Below are positions 35,701 to 43,648 of a stretch of DNA of 64,000 bases, in pieces (position 1 is the stretch's first letter; every line of letters starts with the position of its first letter). A program made the position numbers and the translations under genes. Origin of the DNA: Sphingobacterium thalpophilum. GTDB taxonomy: Bacteria; Bacteroidota; Bacteroidia; Sphingobacteriales; Sphingobacteriaceae. The notes under the pieces were generated by a model. That model worked only from the letters and a program-made list of their open reading frames with translations, did no database searches and was not told the origin of the DNA. The DNA is taken from the NCBI RefSeq assembly GCF_901482695.1, contig NZ_LR590484.1, positions 3,844,001-3,908,000 on the forward strand. The letters are read 5' to 3'.

Positions 35701-36194
35701 ATTTCACATATCAAAAAAAGATGGTTAAATATATTTTGGCACTTATAATCTTGTTTATTTCTCCAATGTTTTTGCAAGCTCAAATACCAGGAGTTTATAA
35801 GTACCATATACCGCATAAAAATAAATCTCTTACAAATAATCTATACAGACAAGGTGTTTTACCAAAAGATGCCTTTCCTAATAAGATTATAGAATGGGAA
35901 AAAAAACAATTTCTCTTAGTTCAAAAATCTAAAAAAAGTGTTATAAGGGCTTTTAAAATACTGGAAGAAAGGGAAGAATTTTACATTTTATGTAGTGAGG
36001 ATGTTGATATTTGTTACTGCAAATCAAGTAGTTTTATTTATTACAAACCTAGCTATAAGCTTCAAAGAATTCAAAAGGCTTTTAGCTTTTCACTGAAGCG
36101 AAACTTAATTGCAAGACTTCATCAATTCAATATTCCTGTTCCATCAAATTACGAGGATTTGAAATTTTGTGAGCTTTTGAAACAATTAAAGTAG
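35697..36194 (+). CDS. Small secreted protein of unknown function
   Basis: A 165-residue protein whose ATG overlaps the preceding stop (ATGA), so it is translationally coupled. An internal ATG at 35721 gives a cleaner signal peptide (MVKYILALIILFISPMFLQA). The mature part is basic and rich in Lys and Tyr, with EEFYILCSEDVDICYCKSSS. It has no clear similarity to the two upstream paralogues. It may be a partner or immunity-type protein of the cluster, but this is only suggested by position. Confidence 0.62.
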   Translation: MNFTYQKKMVKYILALIILFISPMFLQAQIPGVYKYHIPHKNKSLTNNLYRQGVLPKDAFPNKIIEWEKKQFLLVQKSKKSVIRAFKILEEREEFYILCSEDVDICYCKSSSFIYYKPSYKLQRIQKAFSFSLKRNLIARLHQFNIPVPSNYEDLKFCELLKQLK

Positions 36195-36426
36195 ACAAAA
36201 AGGTGTCACATTTCTGTCGTTATGCGAGTAGTAAGAAAGATCGAAAACATCTAAAATGATATTCCATCGGTGCAATTAGAGGTTCCTTTGGTGGTATTGA
36301 TGGATGTAATTGGATAAGGCTTCAAAAACTAGTGTACCTGATGATACAACGAGTGGCTGCCTTAAGAGCTAATAATATTTACAATAAATATATCGGAAAT
36401 ACCTAAATCACTACTGCCTGATCACT
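36195..36426. other. AT-rich gap with a short glycine-rich remnant
   Basis: No complete gene is seen. From about 36265 one plus-strand frame, without a start, reads SIGAIRGSFGGIDGCNWIRL and runs to a TAA near 36405. The Gly spacing resembles a bacteriocin-like tail and may be the remnant of a gene related to the 33574 product, but the evidence is slight. Confidence 0.25.
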
Positions 36427-36870
36427 TCAATGAACATCCCTAAAATACTGCTCTGCCATTTCCTTTACTCCCGGACTAAAGTATCTACCACCACTATAAA
36501 GTACTTGAAGAGCTGCTCTCAATTCATCAGGATCTGCACCTTTTAAAATATATCCATCAATACCTGATTGCAACATCCTTGAAACATCACTCTCATCATC
36601 ATTAATACTAAAACCTAATATTTTTATCATTGGATACTTTTCCTTGATAAACTTAGCGGTTTCGATACCATTCATCACCGGCATATTCACATCAAGGATA
36701 CATACATCCGGCATTATATCACATTTTTCCATTTTTGCTAAAGCTACTTTTCCATTTTCGGCTTCAAATATGGTCTGGAAACCAAAGCTTTCAAGACACT
36801 TACAAAGTTCACCCCTAAGCAGATCATGATCGTCGATTAGAGCGACCCTGATGATTTGTACTATACTCAT
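36427..36870 (-). CDS. Orphan single-domain response regulator
   Basis: A 147-residue receiver domain with DD at 13-14, phosphorylated Asp60 in VCILDVNMP and Lys in YILKGAD. After the receiver there are only about 25 residues (SPGVKEMAEQYFRDVH), too few for an HTH, so it cannot bind DNA by a known domain. It may act as a phosphate sink or a protein-protein switch. Its start overlaps the stop of the upstream gene by 4 bases (ATGA). No kinase is adjacent on the same strand. Confidence 0.85.
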   Translation of the reverse strand: MSIVQIIRVALIDDHDLLRGELCKCLESFGFQTIFEAENGKVALAKMEKCDIMPDVCILDVNMPVMNGIETAKFIKEKYPMIKILGFSINDDESDVSRMLQSGIDGYILKGADPDELRAALQVLYSGGRYFSPGVKEMAEQYFRDVH

Positions 36871-37124
36871 TTTGTCTTCCTTTTGGATTTTAAAGATACA
36901 TGTGGTTCAGGTTGTTGTTTGCTGGTAATCCCGTCATCAACTGCGATATCTCTTACACCGTTAGCTATTAACCAATCACCAAAATTGGTAATATCAGGAG
37001 GCTTAAAGCGGATAATGTCGCCATTTTGGAGAGAAATGATAAAAATATCGATGCAGAGGCTAAATGCTGATAACTGTGGGGCAGCATAATTAAAATCGGG
37101 GTAAAAAATATCCTTTTTGTCCAT
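36867..37124 (-). CDS. Uncharacterised small protein coupled to the orphan receiver
   Basis: The frame is open from 37214, but the ATG at 37124 (MDKKDIFYPDFNYAAP) is the most natural start and gives 85 residues. The centre reads LQNGDIIRFKPPDITNFGDW, and the C-terminus is basic. No family is recognised. The ATGA overlap with the receiver gene indicates a shared function or expression. Confidence 0.6.
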   Translation of the reverse strand: MDKKDIFYPDFNYAAPQLSAFSLCIDIFIISLQNGDIIRFKPPDITNFGDWLIANGVRDIAVDDGITSKQQPEPHVSLKSKRKTK

Positions 37125-37391
37125 AATCTCAATGTTTTGTGTGTAGAGCATGGCACAAAAAGAGGCGCAGGCAACCACACTTAACGCACATTGAGGTACT
37201 GGTATACCCGACAACGAATAAGCGAGCGCCCACGCCTATAGCATGAGCGTTCTTCCTTATCGTCCCGTTGTCTAAAAATTACCAGTTTTCAATGTGGGAC
37301 TTAAAGCAAAAACACTTTAAGATTTTTCTAAATGTTGCCGCAAAGATACAAAAATCGTTCCTAAATGGAAGGTTATTTGGGACAATAATGG

Positions 37392-37691
37392 TTATTGTCG
37401 ATCGGTTTTAGTGGAAATATAATTTTGCTCCAGTATGTGTAGAATATCGGTTTCCTTATAGATAATCTTGCCTCCAATCTGTATAAATGGTAGGATATTA
37501 TCATCACGATACTGCTGTAACGTACGTTTGCTAATATGTAACAGCTTGCACATGTCTTCGCCCGAAAGGTATATTTCCCCGTTCATTACCGGACGGTAAT
37601 TTTTCAATATACTTTCGATATGGTTTTTTAGCTGTATTATCATTTCCTGATAGGCAACGATTTCTTCTTTGTCATTCGTCAATAAATCCAT
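37392..37691 (-). CDS. Helix-turn-helix protein, Xis2-like
   Basis: A 99-residue protein from the ATG at 37691 (MDLLTNDKEEIVAYQ). The HTH_17/MerR-like motif reads YLSGEDMCKLLHISKRTLQQ and continues RDDNILPFIQIGGKIIYKE. Small paired HTH proteins of this kind in CTnDOT (Xis2c, Xis2d) act in excision. Start overlaps the stop of its upstream paralogue by about 20 bases. Function as recombination directionality factor is by analogy. Confidence 0.78.
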   Translation of the reverse strand: MDLLTNDKEEIVAYQEMIIQLKNHIESILKNYRPVMNGEIYLSGEDMCKLLHISKRTLQQYRDDNILPFIQIGGKIIYKETDILHILEQNYISTKTDRQ

Positions 37692-37983
37692 TATCGGCGG
37701 TATTGTACGGCTGCCCGGCTTCAAGCAAAGCCTGCACATCCGAGCGTTTATAATAATTCTTACGGTTCAGTCTGGAATAAGGCAATAAGCCCTTGTTTTT
37801 ATACGTCTGCAAAGTCCGTTTGGTAATGTTCATCATCAGGCATACTTCCTGGTGATCGAGCCATTGTTCTTCTGCGAAAATTGGTGTGTATCTTTTCGTG
37901 GCATTTTTGGTCAGTTCCAAAAGTGCCTTCAGCTCATTTTTCATTCCCTCCAGTGTGGATTTTTGTATTGCGATAACTTCCAT
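37672..37983 (-). CDS. Helix-turn-helix protein, Xis2-like, paralogue of the next
   Basis: A 103-residue HTH protein. An N-terminal helix (about 5-30) precedes the HTH: WLDHQEVCLMMNITKRTLQT, then YKNKGLLPYSRLNRKNYYK. It is a paralogue of the 37392 gene, which it overlaps. In CTnDOT-type elements such pairs sit by the excision genes. The promoter region upstream carries the GGCAGTGTTTGGCGTT repeat. Confidence 0.78.
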   Translation of the reverse strand: MEVIAIQKSTLEGMKNELKALLELTKNATKRYTPIFAEEQWLDHQEVCLMMNITKRTLQTYKNKGLLPYSRLNRKNYYKRSDVQALLEAGQPYNTADNGFIDE

Positions 37984-38066
37984 AGTTTGCTCATTTTTGC
38001 TGTGGAAGTCGAATTTATAAAGGCTTAGTGCTGCATTGGGGAATGTTGCAGGGTTTGGCGTTGAGA

Positions 38067-38082
38067 GGCAGTGTTTGGCGTT
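38067..38082 (+). repeat. 16-base repeat, copy 1
   Basis: GGCAGTGTTTGGCGTT occurs here and, identically, at 59323-59338. A partial copy (GGGTTTGGCGTT) lies 18 bases to the left. This copy is about 85 bases upstream of the Xis2-like gene pair. It may be a shared regulator-binding site. Confidence 0.5.
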
Positions 38083-38147
38083 TGATAATCAGATTAGGTT
38101 CCACCGAGGGCCCACTTACGGAATTGTTATTTAGTACGTTTTAAAAG

Positions 38148-39116
38148 CTAATTGTCTTTTGCTTTTGTTAAGAGAGGAATTGCTTTTATATAAAGCAGTT
38201 CAAAGAAAATTTCAACAATTGTCTGCGTTACAATAACCACGGCAACCAATTGATTTTCGGGAGCAGGTAAAGCTAGTGCCAACGGCAATACTACCAATGA
38301 ATTTCGTGTACTTGTTGAAAATGAAATAGCTCTAGATCCATAAAAATTAACCCTGAATATTTTGGCTGATAATTTCCCGATAAATGGGGCAATTATCGCA
38401 AATGCTACATAAATCGGAACAACTTTTAAAATTGGTTCGGGGTTGTTATACAATACGCCGATTTGAGAAGCAATAACCACAAAAAAGGTCAAAGCCATCA
38501 AAGGAACAGGCAACCAGCCTGAAAAATCCAAAATTGCTTTTCCGGATTTGCTGTTTGACTTCGATAATACTTGTGTTATGATAGAAAGCAGAAATGGAAT
38601 GACAATTAAGTGAAGAAATGCTTTTACAAACGGGGTTATTTCAATGATCCCTATTGTCTCTTTACCAAGAAATATCCATAAGTAAAGAGGTAATAATAAC
38701 ATTTGAAGAATAAACAGCAACGGAGTGGAAGCCAAAACAGCTTTAGAATTTCCTTTTCCCAAATGCGAAAAGACAATGACATAATCGATGCAGGGAGTTA
38801 GCAGCACTAAGAGTATTCCAAGCGTTATTATTGACGTTGTTGGAAAAATCCTTATTAAAATCCAAACCAATAAAGGGATCAGCAAGAAGTTTCCAAACAA
38901 TATAGCCTTAAAAAAAGAACGGTCTTTTAGCGCTTGCTTCAACTGTAAAAACGGAATTTGGCAAAACATACTGTATAGCAAAATCCCAATTACTGGTTCA
39001 ATGGCTTTTTCAAGTATGTTAGTCTCCTTCCAATATAGCCCGACAAAAACACTAATTATTAGCGTGATAAAATATATGCCGATTTGTTTTTCTTCAAGCG
39101 TTTCTCTTTTAATCAT
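38148..39116 (-). CDS. ACR3/bile-acid-symporter-like transporter, possible arsenite exporter
   Basis: A 322-residue inner-membrane protein with ten hydrophobic helices, of the BASS/ACR3 superfamily. TPCIDYVIVFSHLGKGNSKA in helix 4 and the loop after it matches the PC-containing motif of arsenite exporters (ACR3), whose Cys is needed for As(III) transport. No ArsR or ArsC gene is adjacent, so arsenic resistance remains an inference; other anion or organic substrates are possible. It is cargo of the element, on the same strand as the DHFR-like and AraC genes. Confidence 0.75.
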   Translation of the reverse strand: MIKRETLEEKQIGIYFITLIISVFVGLYWKETNILEKAIEPVIGILLYSMFCQIPFLQLKQALKDRSFFKAILFGNFLLIPLLVWILIRIFPTTSIITLGILLVLLTPCIDYVIVFSHLGKGNSKAVLASTPLLFILQMLLLPLYLWIFLGKETIGIIEITPFVKAFLHLIVIPFLLSIITQVLSKSNSKSGKAILDFSGWLPVPLMALTFFVVIASQIGVLYNNPEPILKVVPIYVAFAIIAPFIGKLSAKIFRVNFYGSRAISFSTSTRNSLVVLPLALALPAPENQLVAVVIVTQTIVEIFFELLYIKAIPLLTKAKDN

Positions 39117-39297
39117 TTAAAGTCCAAGTTCTGAAATAAAAAAGTATTTTGCCCCGTTGCGCTTAACAATTCTAGCCAGGGTTCAACTGGAACGCCACTA
39201 ACAGAGATTGACAAAGTTAAAAAAATCGAAACACTCCTTTCTATTTTAATGAACCTGTAAACTCGAACAATAGTTGAACTGTTGGTACTATTGAGAC

Positions 39298-39321
39298 GAA
39301 AAAGCCCCAAAAATCAGGGCT
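39298..39321 (-). terminator. Terminator after the DHFR-like gene
   Basis: AGCCC (39303-39307) and GGGCT (39317-39321) form a short stem; read on the minus strand it is followed by five T. It lies 41 bases past the DHFR-like stop and separates that gene from the transporter. Confidence 0.65.
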
Positions 39322-39361
39322 GTGTTTATTATTTCAAAAATGACTATTAATGGCTCCTTGT

Positions 39362-39904
39362 TTATTCAGGTTCGTAAGTAAGTTCAACAACTCCCGATTT
39401 AAAAATGTTGGTATTGATTAGTTTCAATCCGATGCGGCCTTTCAAATCTTCAAACAATGGTTTCCCACTTCCCAAAACAACCGGATGTACCGATATTTTG
39501 TAGATATCAATAAGTCCCAGATTAATAAACGTCTTTATGAGATTTGCTCCTCCGTAAAGCCAAATATCTTTACCGCCCTGCTGTTTAAGCTCAGCTACTT
39601 TATCTGCTATGCCTGAAGTGACGAAAGTAGCATTCTGATCTCTTCTATCGTGGTGCGAGAAAACAAATTTATTTTTTGAATGTATTCCATTCCACATTGT
39701 TTTTTCCGCTGGACTTATACTTTCATCAGGCTGATAATTGCCCCAGGCATCATAACTAACCCTGCCATAAAACATCGTGTCTATGCTTTCTATAAAGGCA
39801 TTAAAATTCATGTCATCATCCATAATGCACCAATCAATTTCGCCGTTTGCTCCTTCTATAAACCCATCTAAGCTAACTGCTAAATTTAAGATCACTTTTT
39901 TCAT
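39362..39904 (-). CDS. Dihydrofolate reductase-like protein (RibD C-terminal family)
   Basis: A 180-residue soluble reductase-like protein. Opening VILNLAVSLDGFIEGANGEI, then MFYGRVSYDAWG, and GGKDIWLYGGANLIKTFI with LIDIYKISVHPVVLGSGKPL are typical of the YyaP/YwjB type of DHFR-like proteins that share the RibD reductase fold. They bind NADPH; substrates are mostly unknown. It follows the AraC regulator by 65 bases on the same strand. Confidence 0.85.
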   Translation of the reverse strand: MKKVILNLAVSLDGFIEGANGEIDWCIMDDDMNFNAFIESIDTMFYGRVSYDAWGNYQPDESISPAEKTMWNGIHSKNKFVFSHHDRRDQNATFVTSGIADKVAELKQQGGKDIWLYGGANLIKTFINLGLIDIYKISVHPVVLGSGKPLFEDLKGRIGLKLINTNIFKSGVVELTYEPE

Positions 39905-39969
39905 ATCAAACTATTTTTAGCAAAATTAGAAATTGGTCTATACTCATACTTTGGAAAAATGCGACAAAA

Positions 39970-40707
39970 TTAAAGTTGGGAAGGGAAAACACCGGTGTTT
40001 CTTTTTATTTCATTGGCAAGGTGCGAATGGTCATAAAAGCCACACTCAAAGGCAATATCCAATAAACTTTGCTCATTGGAAGAACTTTTAATCAGGGCAA
40101 AGGCATTTTGAAAACGTACGATATTTGAATACGCTTTCGGGGTAATTCCAATATATGTTTTAAAATTCCGTTCTAACCATCTTACCGTTACGAAGTTTCT
40201 TTTAGCAAGATGGTCTATACTCAATTGACCGTTTGATCTATGAATATCCGCAATCACCGACTGAAGTAAGCCATTATGGGTGGTTTGTAGCCTGTTGACA
40301 AAAAAACTGTTAAGATAATCGGCTGGATTTCTAATAAGTTTTTCAATGCTAAATGAATTTGACTTTTCAAACTGAACCGTCTTGCCAGTCAGTTCGTTTA
40401 GTGCCGCAAAGCTGTAGAAATTTGAGAAAGACGCAGGTTTAAGGCATACCCCAAACAAATGGGTACCTTCTTCAATAAAACTGTCTTTGAAGGAAGTCAT
40501 CGTTCCCACAGCATACGTTTTACCGAAATCCATACGAAGCACCCCGTTGTCGGTGATACATTCATTTCCTAAATTGATGACCAACCCCGGACATCCGTCG
40601 GGGAAATTCCGTTCCCATTGGCTATCGGTTTCGTCGCCCTTTAATTCCCAAAAAGAATGGATATACGGTTCTAATGCTATGGTAGGTTTTAATTCTCTAT
40701 ATTTCAT
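39970..40707 (-). CDS. AraC-family transcriptional regulator
   Basis: A 245-residue regulator. The N-terminal domain (about 1-130) begins KYRELKPTIALEPYIHSFWE, a sensing domain frequent in Bacteroidota AraC proteins. The C-terminal AraC HTH pair occupies about 145-245, with NFVTVRWLERNFKTYIGITP and LDIAFECGFYDHSHLANEIK. It probably controls the DHFR-like gene or the transporter downstream. The effector is unknown. Confidence 0.87.
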   Translation of the reverse strand: MKYRELKPTIALEPYIHSFWELKGDETDSQWERNFPDGCPGLVINLGNECITDNGVLRMDFGKTYAVGTMTSFKDSFIEEGTHLFGVCLKPASFSNFYSFAALNELTGKTVQFEKSNSFSIEKLIRNPADYLNSFFVNRLQTTHNGLLQSVIADIHRSNGQLSIDHLAKRNFVTVRWLERNFKTYIGITPKAYSNIVRFQNAFALIKSSSNEQSLLDIAFECGFYDHSHLANEIKRNTGVFPSQL

Positions 40708-40745
40708 TATCCTGTGGTTGGTAGTTTTTAAAGCTACTGGATTGC

Positions 40746-41024
40746 TTATCGTAATTGTTCCGTTTTCACTTGCGGCTGCTGTTTTTCCTTATCTTTTTTC
40801 TCACGAGAATAAACCCATAACGACAATAATCCAAAGACAATCAAAGCATAAGCTACCCATTTACCAACCCGTTCAATCAATTTAATGAAAACCGAACTTT
40901 CGTAAGAGGAAAAGCCTTCTGCGCCCATCGGCCCACGCCTGTAAAATTTTCTCCGGTTAATCCAATAGCGAAGTCCCAAGCCTGCAACCAAAAATATGAT
41001 ACCAATAACCAATGATGCGACCAT
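40746..41024 (-). CDS. Small two-helix membrane protein
   Basis: A 92-residue protein with two membrane helices (about 3-20 and 55-72), a basic loop between them (NRRKFYRRGPMGAEGFSSYE) and a charged, Lys-rich tail. It is often found on Bacteroidota conjugative elements next to transfer genes; databases give it varying labels of little value. It lies directly upstream of the AraC gene on the same strand. Function unknown. Confidence 0.6.
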   Translation of the reverse strand: MVASLVIGIIFLVAGLGLRYWINRRKFYRRGPMGAEGFSSYESSVFIKLIERVGKWVAYALIVFGLLSLWVYSREKKDKEKQQPQVKTEQLR

Positions 41025-41084
41025 AACAAAAACACTTTAAATCTATCTTTTAAATTTACAAAAATTATAGCTTCGAGGTGCCTT

Positions 41085-41116
41085 AAAAAAGAAATCCTGC
41101 TTTTGGGCAGGACTTC
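41085..41116 (-). terminator. Orphaned terminator, formerly downstream of traQ
   Basis: GAAATCCTGC (41091-41100) pairs with GCAGGACTTC (41107-41116), with one mismatch/G-U position. On the minus strand a run of six T follows. No intact minus-strand gene ends here, but a decayed traQ end lies just upstream, so this was probably the terminator of the ancestral tra operon. Confidence 0.65.
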
Positions 41117-41123
41117 TTCTATT

Positions 41124-41200
41124 CACTAATCATTACTATTAAACTGAAAATTCATATGTTTTTCATTCCCAAAGCTGTCTGAAATCTAAATCTCAATGTT
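41124..41200 (-). pseudogene. Decayed copy of the traQ 3' end
   Basis: On the minus strand this reads ISDSFGNEKHMNFQFNSND and a stop, against ISDSFGNEKQINFQFNSSD at the end of intact TraQ. At DNA level 41128-41190 matches 42609-42671 at 58 of 63 bases. Upstream of this the frame contains stops and the similarity fades. Together with the terminator at 41085 it marks the former end of the tra operon. Confidence 0.85.
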
Positions 41201-41383
41201 TGTCACAGCAGTCGTTTAAGTGTGCTAGAGATGGCTAATCCTTTTGTAATAGGTACAAATCGTACGATTGGTTACATATCGATTTACCTATAACTGAAAA
41301 TAGGAAAATTAAAAAAAAATGTCGTATATAGTTTACATTTAGTAACGATTTATTATCTTTATGATAATTTTATAAGACCTAGT

Positions 41384-41767
41384 ATGAAAAATGGAATGCA
41401 TATTAAAAGTATATTTTGGGCCTTGATTTTTTCTGTTAGCTTCGCAGTTGGTGTGTATTGCCTGTCCAAATATTCGTTACCAATACCGCTAGCACTGCTA
41501 ATTATTGTGTTTAATTCGCTTTTGTTCGGGGTATATACCTTCAAAAGTATACGAAGCATAAGCTCTTTGGATGAAGTACAAATCAGAATTCAATTGGAAG
41601 CCGTATCTGTTGCATTTTTTATGTCGTTGCTTTTGGTAATGATTTTAGGAATGGTAGGATTAGTTAAAAACTTGGGATTAGATAACATAAGTTACTTGTA
41701 CATATTTCCTTTGTTCTTCTTTTTCTATTTCATTGGCTTTTTCATTTCAAAACGCAAATACAGATGA
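41384..41767 (+). CDS. Four-helix membrane protein
   Basis: A 127-residue membrane protein with four hydrophobic helices and an acidic loop (SSLDEVQIRIQLE) between the second and third. It is coupled to a downstream XRE regulator: the regulator ATG overlaps its last codon and stop. Pairs of a small membrane protein and a short XRE repressor are common and often control each other. No specific function is known. Confidence 0.7.
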   Translation: MKNGMHIKSIFWALIFSVSFAVGVYCLSKYSLPIPLALLIIVFNSLLFGVYTFKSIRSISSLDEVQIRIQLEAVSVAFFMSLLLVMILGMVGLVKNLGLDNISYLYIFPLFFFFYFIGFFISKRKYR

Positions 41768-41970
41768 AAAATACGATAAAAGTTGAGCGAGCAAAGAAAA
41801 ATTGGACACAAGCAGATTTAGCAGAAAAAATTGGCATATCAAGACAAGCGATGAACTCGATTGAAACCAGCAAGTTCGTTCCCTCCACTCTTTTAGCTTT
41901 AAAATTGGCCCATGCATTTGGGACACCGGTAGAAGAAATTTTTCAATTAGAAGATACCGATTTCAAATAA
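41764..41970 (+). CDS. XRE-family HTH regulator
   Basis: A 68-residue DNA-binding protein that is almost entirely one Cro/CI-type helix-turn-helix: ERAKKNWTQADLAEKIGISR followed by QAMNSIETSKFVPSTLLALK. Members of this short type typically act as autorepressors. It overlaps the membrane protein gene upstream by four bases and precedes an unknown gene by 18 bases. Confidence 0.9.
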   Translation: MKNTIKVERAKKNWTQADLAEKIGISRQAMNSIETSKFVPSTLLALKLAHAFGTPVEEIFQLEDTDFK

Positions 41971-41987
41971 CTCAACATAATATAGCT

Positions 41988-42479
41988 ATGAATGCACATT
42001 CAACTGACAAAAAAACCTTTCAACTGACTGAAAACGGTCAGCGTTTAGGAGAAATAAGTTACGAAAATCTATTCTTTCTTAAAGCAGAAATCAATCTTGT
42101 AAATACCGAAAAATATAAAGTAGCACCTGTTGGATTTTTTGGAACAAGTATTTCTGTAACCCAAAACGAAACACCGATTGCAAGTTTGTCATTAAGCTGG
42201 AATGGGAAGATTATCATTACATTTCAAGACGGACAAGAATTTGTCTTAAAACTGAACGATATTTTTTCCGACAAATACACCATTGAAAACAAAGACAAAG
42301 AAAAGCTCATTGAAATTAAGTCAAAATTCAATTGGAGAGCGTTTCAATACACTCATGACATCTCGTATAACGTTGAATATCAAAATAAACCAGAGGAAAT
42401 GCTACTCGTAATGCTTGGCATATATTCTGTAAACTATTTTATAGCGACTATGTCAGGAGCAAACGCTGGCATAATGTAA
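41988..42479 (+). CDS. Uncharacterised 163-residue protein
   Basis: A strand-rich protein (FQLTENGQRLGEISYENLFF, SISVTQNETPIASLSLSWNG) with a hydrophobic C-terminus (LLVMLGIYSVNYFIATMSG). The antiparallel pattern recalls LURP/tubby-like folds, but I cannot assign it. It lies 18 bases after the XRE gene and is followed by a terminator, so membrane protein, XRE and this gene form one cassette. Confidence 0.6.
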   Translation: MNAHSTDKKTFQLTENGQRLGEISYENLFFLKAEINLVNTEKYKVAPVGFFGTSISVTQNETPIASLSLSWNGKIIITFQDGQEFVLKLNDIFSDKYTIENKDKEKLIEIKSKFNWRAFQYTHDISYNVEYQNKPEEMLLVMLGIYSVNYFIATMSGANAGIM

Positions 42480-42561
42480 GTAATAACAAACGGCTAACAC
42501 AGTATTGTTTAGAGGGCGCGTTGCAAAATTGAAAGTTTTTCCCGCCGAAAACTAAAAAGCA

Positions 42562-42590
42562 AAAACCGACTTTAAAAGCCGGTTTTCATC
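42562..42590. terminator. Terminator between the XRE cassette and traQ
   Basis: AAAACCGACTTT (42562-42573) pairs with AAAGCCGGTTTT (42575-42586) apart from one A-C position. A-rich and T-rich flanks allow action in both directions, for the cassette on the plus strand and the tra operon on the minus strand. Confidence 0.75.
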
Positions 42591-42606
42591 TTCATTTGTT
42601 TGGTTG

Positions 42607-43056
42607 TCAATCACTACTATTAAACTGAAAATTTATCTGTTTTTCATTCCCAAAACTGTCTGAAATCCAAACATCAAAGGACTGTGATACGGCACATGTT
42701 GAAGTGTAATATAACCGAAACTGCTCCTTTGGTAATTGGTAAAGGTCATTGGGCAGATAAGGCGGTTCATCGTAGTATTGTAACATTCCCTGACCATCAA
42801 ACTGGAAATAACGTAGGTAATATTGCGTGTTGCTATAATTGCCAGTACGTTTTATGGTCATACGTATTTCTACCGTCTGTCCATTGGGAACGTCTTTTGG
42901 CACAGGCATCACATTTACCTCAAAAGGGAAATCGTTCTGTATTTCGAGTTCGTCATCTTTGCTGCAAGATACCAATGTTACCGAGGCTGTGAGGATTGCC
43001 AACAGTATATATAATGGCATTAGCCCTGTTCTGAATTTATTGAATATTGCTATCAT
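42607..43056 (-). CDS. traQ: Conjugal transfer protein TraQ (DUF3872)
   Basis: A 149-residue lipoprotein-like TraQ. A hydrophobic N-terminus ends in TLVSCSKDD, a lipobox. The body contains FEVNVMPVPKDVPNGQTVEI and ends SFDVWISDSFGNEKQ. DUF3872 proteins are the last genes of Bacteroidota tra operons and have no assigned activity. No lysozyme- or primase-type tra gene follows. A broken copy of its 3' end lies 1.4 kb away. Confidence 0.87.
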   Translation of the reverse strand: MIAIFNKFRTGLMPLYILLAILTASVTLVSCSKDDELEIQNDFPFEVNVMPVPKDVPNGQTVEIRMTIKRTGNYSNTQYYLRYFQFDGQGMLQYYDEPPYLPNDLYQLPKEQFRLYYTSTCAVSQSFDVWISDSFGNEKQINFQFNSSD

Positions 43057-43067
43057 TGTTTCACGTT

Positions 43068-43628
43068 TTAAAAGTTAAACCTTAATCCCACACCTGCAGA
43101 GGGGCGAAACTGCTGTAAATCCGTACCCCATAAGACTTTTGTGCGTCCTTGCAGGACTAATACAAAACGGTCTGACAGGTACGTTTCAAAGGTGAGACGA
43201 CCACCTGCACCATAAATGAAATTGTCCTCGCTCAATATTTTCGCACCATCATACAACATTGCTTTTCCCCGGTTAATGGTTTCGTAACCGACCACGCCCG
43301 TTATCCCTAAATTCAGCGTGATGTTCTTTCGGGCATCGCCCAACAAAAAGAAACTATAGCCGCCTTCAGCGGAGTACGTTTCTTGTGGTATACGCACATC
43401 TTTATAATTGTGGTATTGATGGGAATATTCAAACGCCCAGAGCTGGTAGTTACCGTTCTTTCCGTTTACGGTCATTGCAGCACTGATGTAATAATCATTG
43501 CCGATTTTATCATTGGATAATACGCCTGCACTTATTTCCAATCCTTTCTGCTTTGGCAGCATCCTTTGCGCCTGTGCAGCCGTGATGCCTATCATAACAA
43601 GCAGCACACTATAGATATACTTTTTCAT
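43068..43628 (-). CDS. traO: Conjugal transfer protein TraO
   Basis: A 186-residue protein with a signal peptide (YIYSVLLVMIGITAAQAQ). The mature part is beta-rich with an outer-membrane style end (LQQFRPSAGVGLRFNF, terminal Phe). TraO proteins of CTnDOT-type systems are thought to contribute to the outer-membrane part of the mating channel. It follows traN by 20 bases and precedes traQ by 11. Confidence 0.88.
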   Translation of the reverse strand: MKKYIYSVLLVMIGITAAQAQRMLPKQKGLEISAGVLSNDKIGNDYYISAAMTVNGKNGNYQLWAFEYSHQYHNYKDVRIPQETYSAEGGYSFFLLGDARKNITLNLGITGVVGYETINRGKAMLYDGAKILSEDNFIYGAGGRLTFETYLSDRFVLVLQGRTKVLWGTDLQQFRPSAGVGLRFNF

Positions 43629-43648
43629 ATTCTTGTTTTAAAGGGTTA

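Noticed and set aside
39113..39310. 65-codon minus-strand frame next to the ACR3-like gene
   Set aside because: It starts inside the terminator region at 39298-39321 and has no coding character; taken as non-coding.
41283..41293. TTTACCTAT half-site resembling the 31035 operator
   Set aside because: Only the right half matches and no TTG/-7 pair follows, so it is not counted as a third operator.
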